From positions 58,308,915 to 58,372,914 of the forward strand of contig JAOANR010000006.1 in NCBI GenBank assembly GCA_030278955.1: a stretch of 64,000 nucleotides of DNA. Direction: 5' to 3'. The translations under genes were made by a program, and so were the position numbers. The first letter of the stretch is position 1. Every line of letters starts with the position of its first letter. The DNA comes from Hygrophila difformis. Its lineage: Eukaryota > Streptophyta > Magnoliopsida > Lamiales > Acanthaceae. Positions 43,985 through 55,429 of this stretch are shown piece after piece. The notes under the pieces are model-generated. The model was not told the origin of the DNA and made no database searches. It saw only the letters and a list, made by a program, of their open reading frames with translations.

Positions 43985-45298
43985 ATGATCATAAACCTCC
44001 CCTCTTCCTCTTCCTCCCACTCCCTACTGAGATTCCACAATTCCAAACCCCTTATCCCCAAATTTTCCAGACCCCACTTTTCCAAACCTTTTCCCCCTTC
44101 AACCCTCTACAGAAGGATTCCCTTTTTGATTGATAATACAACTTTCAGACAAGGTAAGAGGAAAAAGTTTAGAAATTTCGCTGTTTCCGGGCTTGATTTT
44201 AGTGGGTTTGATAATGTGCTCGAAGCAATCTCCGTCTTGACTGCGATAATTATCGTTCATGAAAGTGGGCATTTCTTGGCTGCCAGATTGCAGGGCATTC
44301 ATGTGAGTAAATTTGCAGTTGGGTTCGGTCCAATCTTGGCTAAGTTTAATTTAAAGAATGTTGAGTATTCGGTTAGGGCTTTTCCCCTAGGTGGGTTCGT
44401 GGGATTCCCCGATAATGATCCTGATAGTGATATTCCTGTTGATGATGTTAATTTGTTGAAAAATAGGCCAATCTTTGATAGAGTGGTGGTCATTTCTGCT
44501 GGTGTGATTGCTAATATAATATTTGCTTATGTTATTGTTTTAGTTCAAGTGTTGTCTGTTGGTTTGCCTGTTCAAGAATCGTTCCCCGGGGTGCTTGTCC
44601 CCGAGGTTACGCCCTTTTCGGCTGCCTCCCGGGATGGTTTGTTGCCTGGAGATGTTATTTTAGGCGTTAACGATTTGGAGCTTGCGAAAACGAGCCCTAG
44701 TTTAGTGTCTGAGGTTGTGGATGTTATTAGGAAGAGTCCTAAAAGAAAGGTAGTGCTTAAGGTTGCTAGGGGCGGTGAAAATGTCGTGGTTAATGTTACG
44801 CCGGATAAGAATGTGGATGGTAGTGGTAAAATTGGGGTTCAGTTATCGCCTAATGTTAAGTTATCAAAAGCTAGGCCGAGGAATTTCGTGGAGGTTTTTA
44901 GCTATACAGGGCGAGAGTTTTGGGGGCTGACGTATAATGTGCTCGATAGTTTAAGACAGATGTTTTTGAACTTTTCACAGTCTGCTGGTAAGGTTTCGGG
45001 TCCAGTTGCCATTATAGCCGTTGGAGCAGAAGTTGCAAAGTCGAACTCTGATGGCCTTTTTCAATTCGCGGCTATTCTGAATATCAATCTTGCTGTGATA
45101 AATCTCCTTCCCCTGCCCGCCTTGGATGGTGGCTCGTTGGCGTTGATTGCAATTGAGGCATTAAGAGGCGGTAGGAAGCTCCCGATGGAGGTTGAGCAAC
45201 AGATCATGTCGTCTGGGATAACACTTGTCCTATTTCTTGGGATGTACCTTATTGTTCGGGATACGTTGAACCTGGACTTTTTCAGGGATTTGTTATGA
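43985..45298 (+). CDS. ARASP: chloroplast site-2-type membrane zinc metalloprotease (ARASP-like)
   Basis: A single uninterrupted frame of 437 residues. Residues 1 to about 65 are Ser/Pro/Arg-rich and acid-poor, a typical plastid transit peptide. The zinc-binding HExxH is HESGH at 92-96 at the end of a hydrophobic segment (AISVLTAIIIV). A GFGP/FPLGGFVGFP region follows, then a membrane segment at about 168-193, a PDZ-like domain at roughly 203-285 (RDGLLPGDVILGVND), and the second M50 motif NLLPLPALDGG at 373-383, whose Asp is the third zinc ligand. This matches the S2P/RseP family and the Arabidopsis plastid ARASP proteins. Family knowledge places it in a chloroplast membrane, where S2P enzymes cleave within membrane segments; ARASP1 versus ARASP2 cannot be decided here. 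No break is seen. Confidence 0.93.
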   Translation: MIINLPSSSSSHSLLRFHNSKPLIPKFSRPHFSKPFPPSTLYRRIPFLIDNTTFRQGKRKKFRNFAVSGLDFSGFDNVLEAISVLTAIIIVHESGHFLAARLQGIHVSKFAVGFGPILAKFNLKNVEYSVRAFPLGGFVGFPDNDPDSDIPVDDVNLLKNRPIFDRVVVISAGVIANIIFAYVIVLVQVLSVGLPVQESFPGVLVPEVTPFSAASRDGLLPGDVILGVNDLELAKTSPSLVSEVVDVIRKSPKRKVVLKVARGGENVVVNVTPDKNVDGSGKIGVQLSPNVKLSKARPRNFVEVFSYTGREFWGLTYNVLDSLRQMFLNFSQSAGKVSGPVAIIAVGAEVAKSNSDGLFQFAAILNINLAVINLLPLPALDGGSLALIAIEALRGGRKLPMEVEQQIMSSGITLVLFLGMYLIVRDTLNLDFFRDLL

Positions 45299-46776
45299 TG
45301 GTTGAACAGGGCAGGGCGTGTGCACACATTTTCGTCGTGCTTCAATCCATTGTTGTAAGTTGGGACTTGGGCATTTGTGAATTGAAAAAATCGCTTGCGA
45401 TGATGTCTTTCAAGGGGAGGCGAAGCATGGGCCAGTTTCTTGGAGTTATTGTTTTGTCTAAGAACATCGGGTTCGCCTCCTGTTCGTGTTGATTTAAAGG
45501 CAATTGGTGCCCCTTGGCTGTTATTTGATCTGAATAAATTCTATACTTGTTGCTTGAAATTGCCCTTGTCTGATGATGTATATTTGCACAGTGTTTCTGG
45601 TTTAATTACAAGATGTTTCTAATTTGTTAGTTATGGTAATAAGACATTTCTTGTATTGGATTGCCGCCGCCACCACCACCAGGATTGCCGCCACCATATC
45701 TATAACCTGGATTGCCACCATATGCCTTGAACTTTCATATACTTCATATGTTGGATAATGAAGCGCCTCAACTTTACTTTTTATGAATTGGAAGGTCCTT
45801 GTGGGATTGGAAGCTTTCGACCCAATTAAGGCTGTATTTTTTGTGAGTTAGGCTTACTGATATTCGGGGCACTAGTGTGAAATGCTAAAGCTAGCAACAT
45901 CACCACTTGTACAGACAGTACACACCCATTTAATTTGTCTGCATATATTCCACCCATTCCTGAAGTCTTAATTGTACCTCCTATTCAAACTTAGTAATTT
46001 GCTACTCTAGCTAGTACTCATGTATGTCTATGCAAAATCTATATCCTCGGACAATCATTAGTTTTATGATCAAAAAGTGCCATCTAAGTATAAGACCAAG
46101 CGTATGAAAGAAAATAATAGGGTGACTCATAGGGTTGTCATTTGTCAACCCGATACATATGATTACCATTACCATAGGGATGAGTAATTTAAGGATAGAG
46201 TAAAATTGCTAATTTTTATAGAGTAAAAATTTCATTTTGTAATATACTTATACTACATATCAAAAGATCATAAATAAACCAGGCATTCACAAGTGTTAAG
46301 AAGTGTGTGAGATGGAAGGATTTGAAGTTTTAGTTTTGTTTATTAGATAATTAAGGATCGTTAATGATGTGATGAATGCTTTGTAACAATTAGTCAAGTG
46401 AGTAGAGTTATGTTATAAATTAACATTTGAAAAGGGCATTTTTTTTTGTAACTTCGGATGTATATTGTTGATCCTTTTAGTATCTTTTGTCTTAGCAACT
46501 TCAGATATGAACAAACTGAGGCATTCAGTTGTGGAGTTGTCCCCATATTCGATATACTTGACAACAAAACCTAAAATTGATTCAGGTATTAGTGATGAAG
46601 GAATGGAATTGGAAAGAGTAAAAGGATGGAACTGATCTTCAACTTGAGGCATGTTTAGATCATCAGCATTCAGAGGTCAAAGAAGAAAGAGGCGGCGTTA
46701 ACTGACCGTTTTAACTGGATCGGATGAATTCATCAATGAAATAATATAATTTGTTTTATGTTTTTTCCAATAGAAT
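45299..46776. other. 3' flank of the metalloprotease gene to the tRNA gene
   Basis: The first 300 bp or so are probably 3' UTR. A glycine-rich coding-like fragment lies on the minus strand at 45660-45730. The rest is AT-rich; an open frame at 46652-46413 (minus) has no recognisable domain. Confidence 0.4.
45656..45730 (-). pseudogene. glycine-rich coding fragment
   Basis: On the minus strand the sequence reads AYGGNPGYRYGGGNP, then a run of five glycines and NPIQEM, like part of a glycine-rich protein with GGNP repeats. It has no start codon or continuation. It may be a gene fragment or simply a GGC/GGT-type simple repeat. Confidence 0.3.
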
Positions 46777-46850
46777 GGCCTATTAGCTCAGTTGGTTAGA
46801 GCGTCGTGCTAATAACGCGAAGGTCGCAGGTTCGAGACCTGCATGGGCCA
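46777..46850 (+). tRNA. tRNA-Ile (anticodon AAU)
   Basis: A 74-nt cloverleaf: acceptor GGCCTAT pairs with ATGGGCC plus discriminator A (46850); D-arm GCTCAGTTGGTTAGAGC; anticodon arm TCGTG-CTAATAA-CGCGA with AAT at 46811-46813; variable AGGTC; T-arm GCAGG-TTCGAGA-CCTGC. Internal A and B boxes (TAGCTCAGTTGG and GGTTCGAGACC) fit a pol III gene. There is one U-G pair in the acceptor. No intron, and no CCA encoded, as expected for a nuclear gene. Confidence 0.97.
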
Positions 46851-46858
46851 AAATAAAT

Positions 46859-46868
46859 TATTTTTTGC
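46859..46868 (+). terminator. pol III terminator of the tRNA gene
   Basis: A run of six T at 46861-46866, ten bases after the tRNA end. Confidence 0.8.
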
Positions 46869-47330
46869 TAAGAGCAAGACACCACCTAAATTAATGGAAT
46901 TATTAGTTTAAATTTAAAATTTTTATATTTGACTTATGGCACTCAGCCAATTTTTATGCGTCACTATTATCTCTAATTCCAACCTAGCTTTGCTTAGTGC
47001 TTTTTGTGTTGCCATTATTGTCCTCAATTTCAACATAGCTTCCATTGATTTTTGTAATATGAAAAAAATTACTGCATCTAAGATTGAATTCAACAGTATA
47101 AAAATAAGTCAGGTATTTCCCTCAATAACTCTAGCATGGTTAGAAATTTGGAACCATCCAATTCTTCATTTGCCAATGCTGCCGAATGCCCTAAACCTGC
47201 AAAGTCTAACCAAACACTAGCAGTCTAAAACAACAAATTGAAGTAATATCCAATTAGACCAATGAAAGTGACTCCTCAACCCAACCACACCTTTATTACC
47301 TCCTAAAGAGATGTGATGCAGATTAGAGAT
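46869..47330. other. intergenic between the tRNA gene and the Copia 3' end
   Basis: AT-rich. A plus-strand frame of 94 codons (46936-47220) has no domain I recognise and is probably not a gene. Confidence 0.4.
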
Positions 47331-47402
47331 TGTTACGAAAATGAACAGTTTCAGCAATACAAGAACGTCGAGTCGAGATTGGATCTCTTCCCGCAAGACG
47401 TT
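47331..47402 (-). repeat. Copia 3' LTR, distal end
   Basis: The minus strand ends CATTTTCGTAACA at 47331; this piece and 57553 upward were contiguous before the Tekay insertion, since ACGTT is duplicated on either side of that element. The other end of this LTR is either near 58065 (TGTTAGAATC, matching the TGTTA/TAACA terminal pattern) or further up near the GTGGGGGAT tracts at about 58355 and 58515. Confidence 0.5.
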
Positions 47403-48903
47403 TGTAACACCCCGGTTTTTCCGACTCGCGAGTGTTACCGCCACACCTCCGAAATAAAACTCGATCTGACACATCGGCTTATTTAGGAGATGCTAAGGCT
47501 AGAATGAGTATATCAAATATCCATTTTCAAACAACCACGCTTAAACATAAAAGATATAATATTTCATATAATCGAAGACCGTTTCTCAAAACATCTTACA
47601 GAGAGGAATAACAACTAACTATAATATTATACATGTGATAGCAAAATCATAATACACATTGACAAAAAGTCTGACATTTTCAAAAACTAATGAAACTACT
47701 TTATGCAGAAAATATGTAAGTGCAGTGTTCCCCTCCCCTGTCAGTCTTTAGTCTTACCCTGGAAGGAAAAAGAAATAAAGAAGAAAGATTATCAGCGATG
47801 GATTCGCTGGTAAGTTCCCTATAGTCGGAATCAACAAAAACCCAAATAACTATAGACAGAACAAGGCTGCTTTCAGATTAATAAGCAGGAGCACAATAAT
47901 AGGGATAACACAATAATGGTACTCTCAAATCAGCAATCAGCAATTTAACAATATATAATATTACTTTCGGGATAAACCCGAAATCCTCAACAAGGGCAAA
48001 TGCCAAGATATGAATAACCATCTCAGTGGTTGCATGCATGTTAGAGGGATTCAGAATGAACCTCACAATACCGGTATCCTAACTAAATCTCGGGTCTCAC
48101 CCGATCTCATTTAGATCAGGGGTCACTCTATATGGCATTTTCCAGCGCCTACTGAACACAGGCCGTCGCACGGCAGTCAACCTCAATCATGCTTGTTATC
48201 TATTAATCAATAGATAATTACCTTTTAAGGGCGGCCGCAGACCAAAGAGTCAACAACAAGATGGATTACCTCACCAGGTTCAACAAAGATCAACAATGAA
48301 TTGGTCTCATTCATAATATGCCATTAAACCCCTCGGCGGGATGGCTATAACCTATGTTGCCGTACTTTAGGGCATATAGTCAAAGGGTTAATTATACAGC
48401 AAGTTTCTACGTACATCAAAGGCAATCGAAACGAAGTCAAAAGGGAATATGCGACAGAAGCAAGTGCAACAAGAACAACAAGGCTAACAAATAAAATAAT
48501 GATCAATGAACGAACAAGCGATAGCGACATTGTAGGCCAATAAGAAACAATAAAAGCCTACTACTAGTAGGGCAAGAACGAAACATAATGCCAACTACTA
48601 AAGCAGGAACAAAAAAATAAAGGCCTACTACTAAGCAAGGACCACCTAAATAAATATGGAAAGCAATAAAGGAAAGCCAAACAAAGACAACTAAATAAAT
48701 AGGGAAAGCGGATAAGGAAAGCGAAAAAAATGATAAAGACGGAAAGCATAGGAAACTTACTCTACTGCAAAATTTATACTAACACCGACGCCTAGCAGTT
48801 CCTTAGTGCCTCCCCGGCTACTATTCTGCTACAAAAATAAAATTATTAAGGTCTCTCTCTTAAAAGAAAGACCGGGACTGGGGCGAAGCAATTAGCATCA
48901 CCC

Positions 48904-48945
<42 letters not shown>

Positions 48946-49477
48946 TTTTACTATCCAAGCTTACCTCTGTAAACTCGGATGGATTGTGGCAAGATAAAGG
49001 CAAGGCGTAGTAGGCTATATATAGATGAGGTTGGAGGTGGCTTGAAATAAAAATTTCGATGTGGGACAAATTCATGTAGTGCTTACGTCACCTCTCTCTA
49101 ATTCTTTACATTCATTTACTCCTCTTAAGAAAAATTTTGTGCATGCGTTTTGTTTTTTCTTTGCACTTTTTTTTTAAAAAAAAATAACATAAAATTTAAT
49201 GCTACGTATATAAATACATATTTTAATTGGCACATACTAATAATCATTAATAAGGTTTAAAATACAAATAATACCCTTTACTAATAGTAATTTTTTTATA
49301 TATATACATAATACTCATAATTACTTTTAAACATTATATCTTTAAAAGAAATGCAACAATACCCTTTCGTACAATTTTAATAACCTAAAAAATAATCCCA
49401 AAATAATATTGAGAATATAATCCCATAAAAATAACAATAATACTAATTGCTTTATAGTAAAAATTATGGGTGTTACA
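47403..49477 (-). repeat. 3' LTR of the Tekay-like element, 2075 bp
   Basis: TGTAACACCCC...GGGTGTTACA as read on the plus strand. It contains an (AAT)n tract of about 38 bp at 48904-48942 and is about 98% like the other LTR by eye. Confidence 0.93.
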
Positions 49478-52400
49478 ATCTACCCCCCTTAAGAAATGAC
49501 TTCGTCCCCGAAGTCAATATTTTGTTTCTTAAAAAAAAATGAGGTAAGTAATAACCAACAATGCCAAAAATAAAATATACCAAAATCATACCATATTGAG
49601 AGTAACGTGGTAACTTAGAATGGGGTATCACATCCGATTCTAGTTGTTGTCTCATAACTCTATCGTTTTCGGCAAAAAGTTCCGGATACTTTTGCCGCAT
49701 CTCAACTTCTGTTTCCCATGTTTGCTCTTCAGTGCCATGATTCGACCAAATAACTCTAACTAGGCGTATGGTCCTATTTCTCGTCTTTCGTTCCTTTGTG
49801 TCAACGATCCGAAGTGGTTTCTCTTCATAAGTAAGACCTTCATCTAAATTTATTGTTTCCGGCTGGAAAACATGTGCCGGATCGTGAACGTATTTTCGCA
49901 GTTGTGAGATGTGGAATACATCATGTACCGCACTCAACGCTGGTGGTAGAGCAAGTTTGTAGGCGAGACTACCTACACGTTCCAAAATCTCATATGGCCC
50001 AATGAATCGCGGGCTCAGTTTCCCCTTTTTCCCGAAACGCATTATGCCGCGCATTGGAGAAATCTTCAACATCACTTTATCACCAACTTGGAATTCAACA
50101 TTTTGTCGTTTGGGGTCCGCGTAGTGTTTTTGGCAATCTTGAGCTGCTTTCATTTTCTGTCTGATGAGCTCGATTGCCTTTACTGTTTCCTCCAACATAT
50201 CGGGTCCTACTACCACTCCATCATCATCCTTGTTCCAGCATAGTGGGCTTCGACACCTTCGTCCATAAAGAGCTTCAAATGGGGACATACCGATACTGGT
50301 ATGATAACTATTGTTATAGGAGAACTCAATTAGAGGTAAATGAGTCTCCCAACTACCTTTGAACTCCAATATGCAGGCTCTGAGCATATCTTCCAAAGTT
50401 TGGATAGTTCTCTCTGTTTGACCATCTGTCATTGGGTGGAAGGCAGTACTCATCTTGATCTTTGTACCCAATGCTGTTTGTAGTTTCTGCCAAAAGTTGG
50501 AGATGAATCGACTATTGCGATCCGACACTATGTCGTGTGGAATTCCATGTCTTCGAACAACATTGTCAATGTAGGCTCTAGCCATCTGATCCATTGACCA
50601 TGTGTTCTTCATGGGAATAAAGATAGCAGTTTTAGTCAAACGGTTGACTATCACCCATATTTTGTTCATACCCCGTGGGGTCGTGGGTAACCCAGAGACG
50701 AAATCCATAGATATACTATCCCACTTCCATGCGGGTATCTCTAGGGGTTGTACCAATCCGGGTGGTTTCTTTCTTTCTGCTTTGACCTTCTGGCAAGTCA
50801 AGCACCTTGCCACAAATTCAGCTACTTCGCTCTTCATCCTCGGCCACCAAAATGTCTTTTTCAAATCCTTGTATAACTTATCTCCTCCAGGATGCACTGA
50901 ATAAGGTGTATCATGTCCTTCTTCCATTATCCTCTTCTTTAAATCCCCACACTTCTGCGGGACACACCATCTTCCTTTATATCTAATACTTCCATCGTCA
51001 TGGACCTTGAATTCAATGGCTTTTCCTTCGTTTATCTTCTGCTTGATACGGTCCAGCTTGACGTCTCCTGATGGTTTTCACGTATTTCATCGAACCAAGT
51101 AGGCTGGATTGTCATAGTGCTCAGTACAGTATGGACAGTACCCCGGTGGACAAGTTCGAGGTCTAAACGCATTAAGTCCATGTAAAGCTCTGGTGGCATA
51201 ATCCTCGTATTCATTAGGTGCGTCGGCTTTCGGCTTAAAGCATCTACAACAACATTCGCCTTCCCTTCATGATAGGCGATGTCGAGGTCGTAATCTTTAA
51301 TCAATTCGAGCCATCTTCTTTGGCGCATATTCAACTCCTTCTGAGTGAATATATACTTTAAGCTCTTATGATCCGTGAAGATCTTGCAAGTTCGTTCGTA
51401 TAAGTAATGGCGCCAAATCTTCAATGCAAAAACAACCGCAGCCAACTCGAGGTCATGCGTGGGGTAATTTTCCTCATGAGGTCGCAACTGCCTTGATGCG
51501 TATGAAATGACTTTGCCTTGTTGCATTAAAACGCAACCCAAACCACTCTTCGAGGCATCAGTATACATCTCGAAGTTATCTCCTTCCGTAGGTAAAATCA
51601 AAACTGGTGCAGTTGTTAATCTTCGTTTCAGCTCATGAAATGCAGTCTCGCATTCGGGAGTCCAATCATACTTCAATCTCTTCTTCAACATCTGTGTCAA
51701 TGGCCTTGCAATCTTCGAGAAATCCTTAACGAAACTTCTGTAATAGCCAGCTAGGCCAAGAAAGCTTCGTATCTCCATTTGATTGGTTGGCCTTGGCCAT
51801 TCAGACACCGCAGAAATCTTTAAAGGATCTACTGCTACTCCTTCAGCTGACACCACATGCCCTAAAAAGGCTACTTTATCTAGCCAAAACTCACATTTAG
51901 AAAGTTTGGCGTAGAGTTGGTGCTCTCTTAATAATTGCAAGACTTCTCGTGAGTGTCGTGCATGTTCCTCTTCGTCCTTCGAGTAGACTAATATGTCATC
52001 TATAAATACGACAACACACGTATCCAATAACTTCCTAAAAACGTTATTCATGAGGCCCATAAATACTGCAGGCGCGTTTGTCAACCCAAAAGACATCACT
52101 GTGAACTCATAATGTCCATAACGGGTTCGAAACGCGGTCTTCGGTATATCCTTCTCAGCAACCCTTAACTGGTGATATCCAGATCGAAGATCTATTTTCG
52201 AAAATACTTTTGCGCCTCGAAGTTGATCAAACAAATCTTCTATCCTTGGCAAAGGATATTTGTTCTTAATAGTCACTTGATTTAGGCCTCTATAATCGAT
52301 ACATAACCTCAATCCGCCATCTTTCTTCTTGACGAAGAGAACTGGTGCACCCCACGGATATGTACTGGGGCTGATGTAGCCCTTCTTAAGCATGTCTTCT

Positions 52401-53092
52401 AACTGCTCCTTTAGCTCTTTCATCTCAGCTGGGGCCATGCGATAAGGAGCTTTAGAAATGGGCTCTGTTCCAGGCACTAAATCAATAGTAAACTCTACTT
52501 CCCGAGCTGGGGGCAAGCCAGGAATCTCATCTGGAAAGACATCTGGATATTCCCTTACTACTTGTATTGTATCAATCTCTTTCTCTTCGACTTGCATGTT
52601 ATATACATAACAAGCATACAGTGGGTAACCTTTCTTCAGTAGAGTCCTTAATTGTAGAGATGATACTATTTTTATGCACGGCTTCGTTGGTTGTGCATAA
52701 TAGAATACCTTATCGCCTTTTGGACTCTGGAGTGTGACTTTCTGTTTCTGGCACTCAATTTTCGCTTTATATAGTGCCAACCAATCCATTCCCAGAATTA
52801 TATCGAAATCCGATAACGGGAAATCAGTTAAGTTAGATGGGAACTCAATGTTATTAATCAACAAAGGGACCTGAGAGTACTGTTTAGAGCAAGGGACTAT
52901 TCCCCCAGATGGTAGAGAGATTCCAAACGAAATTGTACTATGTTCAGAGAGTCCTAGTTGGGATACTATGTTCGAGGATATAAAAGAACAACTAGCTCCT
53001 GAATCAAATAACGCCTTAATAGGAGTGCTGGAAATTGTAAGCGTACCAGTCATCACGTTTCCATGCTCAAGCACATCGGCTTGGTTTAGCAC
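49473..53092 (-). pseudogene. chromovirus pol: protease, RT, RNase H, integrase, chromodomain
   Basis: From 53092: protease with [12 protein letters not shown] (Asp active site) and ILGMDWL; RT with [20 protein letters not shown] and FIDDILVYS; RNase H with [18 protein letters not shown] and [10 protein letters not shown]; then a frameshift at about 51065. Integrase resumes with an HHCC zinc finger (H..H..CLTCQ), catalytic Asp in SMDFVSGLP and VSDRN, Glu in DGQTERT, and the YGRRCRSPL block. The C-terminal segment RTIRLVRVIWSNHGTEEQTW then EMRQKYPELF is a chromodomain, thought to steer integration to certain chromatin. The frame joins gag in phase across one TGA at 53099-53101. Apart from the frameshift all catalytic residues are present. 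Confidence 0.92.
49478..49491 (-). other. polypurine tract
   Basis: On the minus strand AAGGGGGGGTAGAT directly precedes the 3' LTR. Confidence 0.8.
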
Positions 53093-53098
53093 ATTAAG

Positions 53099-54448
53099 TC
53101 ATCCCACTGGCTGTTGTTGCGGCTGTGTAGGGTTGTTACGGTTCCCATTACGTCCAACTCCTGTATCTCGTACATTCTGCCTCTGGATTCCATTTCCACG
53201 ATCATTCCTGGGGCGATCTCCCCTGTTATTGCCTTGATTATCTTCCAGATAATCCCTTTTTGCAATCCTGTCAAGACGAGTAAAGCAAGTGACTCGTTGA
53301 TGACCTTCCCGACCACATCTATAGCAAGAATTTCTTCCAGGGCATGCTTGGCATAAATGGCGTCTTTGGCATTTGGGGCATGGAGAAGGAAGTGGCTCAT
53401 TCCTGCTAACAAGTGGACGAGTGTCGATGCCACGATCATTTCTCCTACCATCTCGATCTCTTCCTCGGTTTCTGTTGTCGTCCCTTCGACCAAAATATCC
53501 TCGTTTATTCCGGTTAGACTCTTGCTGCTGGAACTTGTTTGTGGCTTCTGCTCCACTAAACTTTCTCTTTTGCTGCAGAATTCGAGACATAGTGACTGCT
53601 CGATCATAGACCTTTTGAAGGCTTGTAAACTGTTTCCCTTCAAATGCTTCACGGATTGAAAAATTCAATCCTAGCTCAAACCTCTGAGCTCTCGCTTTGT
53701 CAGTGGAAGCCAAGTCAGGTGCAAACCTCAACAGTTCTAAGAATTTTGCATGATACTCTTGCACGCTCAAGTTCCCTTGTCGCAAAGTCATGAATTCTTC
53801 ATATTTGGCTTGCTTCACACTTGAAGGATAGAATCGATTCCTTAAGTCGGCCACGAATTGTTCCCAGTAGTATGTATCTCTCTCATTTTCTATTAATTCC
53901 TCATGGGTCCGCCACCATGCATCAGCTTCACCTCTCAGATAGTATGAGGCAATATGGACATCTTGTTCCTCAGGACATTGTATAGCATTCAAAAGTTTCT
54001 CGAATGTCCTAACCCAGTCCTCTAGTCGTGCTGGATCCTCCTGTCCCTCATATATAGGTGGATTGTAATGTGCCACTAAGCTCAAATAATTGGTAGGTTG
54101 GGTGGGTTGAGGAGTGGCCTGATTCTGAACGGCAGCTCCCAAAGTAGCCAACAGTTGTTGCATCATTGCCATGGGGTCTGCCTGTGGAGGGGGTGCCACA
54201 TTGTCTCATTCTGGTGGGACTTGGTCGGGCTGTCCTTGGGCCTGATTGACGTTTTCGTTAAGTCCGTTTGGATTCTCAAGAGGTTGGGCATCTATCGGAA
54301 GATCAGCTGGAGGCAGAGGTGGTTGATCGTTTATGTGGTTCCTCCTATTTTCTTCAGTTGGGACCACCGGTCGCCTCTGTTTGTAATTTCTGGTGTTTCT
54401 AGATATTGAGTAATCGGGGACGGGGTTAATCCTATCACAGCGTACCAT
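53099..54448 (-). pseudogene. chromovirus gag, one internal stop
   Basis: ATG at 54448 (MVRCDRINPVPDYSI). After 80 codons a TGA at 54208-54206 intervenes and the same frame continues with VAPPPQADPMAMMQQLLATL, the capsid core (YEGQEDPARLEDWVRTFEKL, then YYLRGEADAWW) and an RG-rich tail. It has one CCHC knuckle (CYRCGREGHQRVTC) preceded by a Cys-rich CPKCQRRHLCQACPG stretch. It ends with TGA at 53101-53099, directly followed in phase by pol. In this group gag and pol usually form one frame, so both TGAs are probably CGA-to-TGA losses. Confidence 0.87.
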
Positions 54449-54662
54449 TCTGCGGAGAATAACGATTAGTACTAACTTCTTAGGTGAGTTAAAGGCAAAA
54501 AGATATAACAACAAAGTCCTGGGGCCGAAGGCTGCCTACGTACCCTTTTTAGGGGGATCAAGGACTAACGTAGTTCTGATTTATATACAAAAGTCACCTA
54601 AATCTATATAAGGTTAGCAAAATAGTGGCCAGATAATAAGCAAAATATGGCCTATAGCAAAA

Positions 54663-55232
54663 CTATACAGAAGTGTCAAAACATCTAGTAGTCGAGCTAA
54701 ACACTGTGTGGAGTAGGGCCAACCAGGACGCAGATCGGAGAGCCTGGGGGCGTGGGTGTGTGCGCTGAACCAACACTCTCATCCGGGTCCTCCTCTCCTG
54801 GATCCTCAGGGTCTTCCTCGTGATGAGTGGGGCTCCCACTGTGATGTCGCTCTGGCTGGGGCTGAGGGCCGCAATGAGGGGGCCAGTCTCGTCGTGCTGA
54901 GGGCCGCAATGAGGGGGCCAGTCTCGTCGCGCTGAAGGTCGGACGGCTGCCAACGGGGCTGCAATCACATGTGGGGGCGGTATAGCTGCAGCAACGGGTC
55001 TCGCCGGTGTACTGGGTCCTGCAATATGCCTATCGTAGGGTAGCTGGCCATGTAACGCAGTATAAAGTTGATGCTCGGCATCAACCCGTCGGAACCTCTC
55101 CTGCCGCGCTTCTTCTTCAGCCCTACGCAGTCTGTCCCTCAACTCTCGAACTTCATACCTCAACTCCGCGTTCTCAGATATCAGTGTAGTCAGTGCAGCG
55201 ACCGTCCGGTGCGGATCGTTTGGAGAAGTCAT
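54663..55232 (-). CDS. extra 5' ORF of the chromovirus, coiled-coil protein, unknown function
   Basis: This 189-codon frame lies about 180 bp after the primer-binding site and ends about 215 bp before the gag ATG. Residues 10-65 (LTTLISENAELRYEVRELRD then RLRRAEEEARQE) have strong heptad character. The middle is Pro/Ala-rich. A 35-bp tandem duplication (about 54858-54927) shifts the frame: in the alternative frame (54909-54697) the sequence is Pro/Glu/Asp-rich (PQPQPERHHSGSP, EEDPEDPGEEDPDES). I infer that the original protein had a coiled-coil N-terminus and acidic C-terminus. I do not recognise it as a standard Tekay gene. It could also be just open leader sequence. Confidence 0.5.
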   Translation of the reverse strand: MTSPNDPHRTVAALTTLISENAELRYEVRELRDRLRRAEEEARQERFRRVDAEHQLYTALHGQLPYDRHIAGPSTPARPVAAAIPPPHVIAAPLAAVRPSARRDWPPHCGPQHDETGPLIAALSPSQSDITVGAPLITRKTLRIQERRTRMRVLVQRTHPRPQALRSASWLALLHTVFSSTTRCFDTSV

Positions 55233-55414
55233 TTCTACAATAGTTAAATACTGAGTATAGAGCTACTTGCCTAGATAGAAATACTTATATGTCCCCAAAT
55301 GACCCCAGTGTCATGCATTGCAATGTAATGCAAAATTTGAAAGGGTAAAATCCCTAAGAAGATGTCGTAAGTTAAATATACTTTTATAGAAAATATTCTG
55401 AAAAGTAATTGGAC

Positions 55415-55426
55415 GCTCTGATGCCA
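55415..55426 (-). other. primer-binding site, initiator tRNA-Met type
   Basis: Minus strand TGGCATCAGAGC, three bases after the 5' LTR, differs by one base from TGGTATCAGAGC, the complement of the plant initiator tRNA-Met 3' end. Confidence 0.82.
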
Positions 55427-55429
55427 CTC

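Noticed and set aside
46936..47220. 94-codon hydrophobic plus-strand frame next to the tRNA gene
   Set aside because: AT-rich sequence, no recognisable domain, no start context; kept only as an intergenic note.
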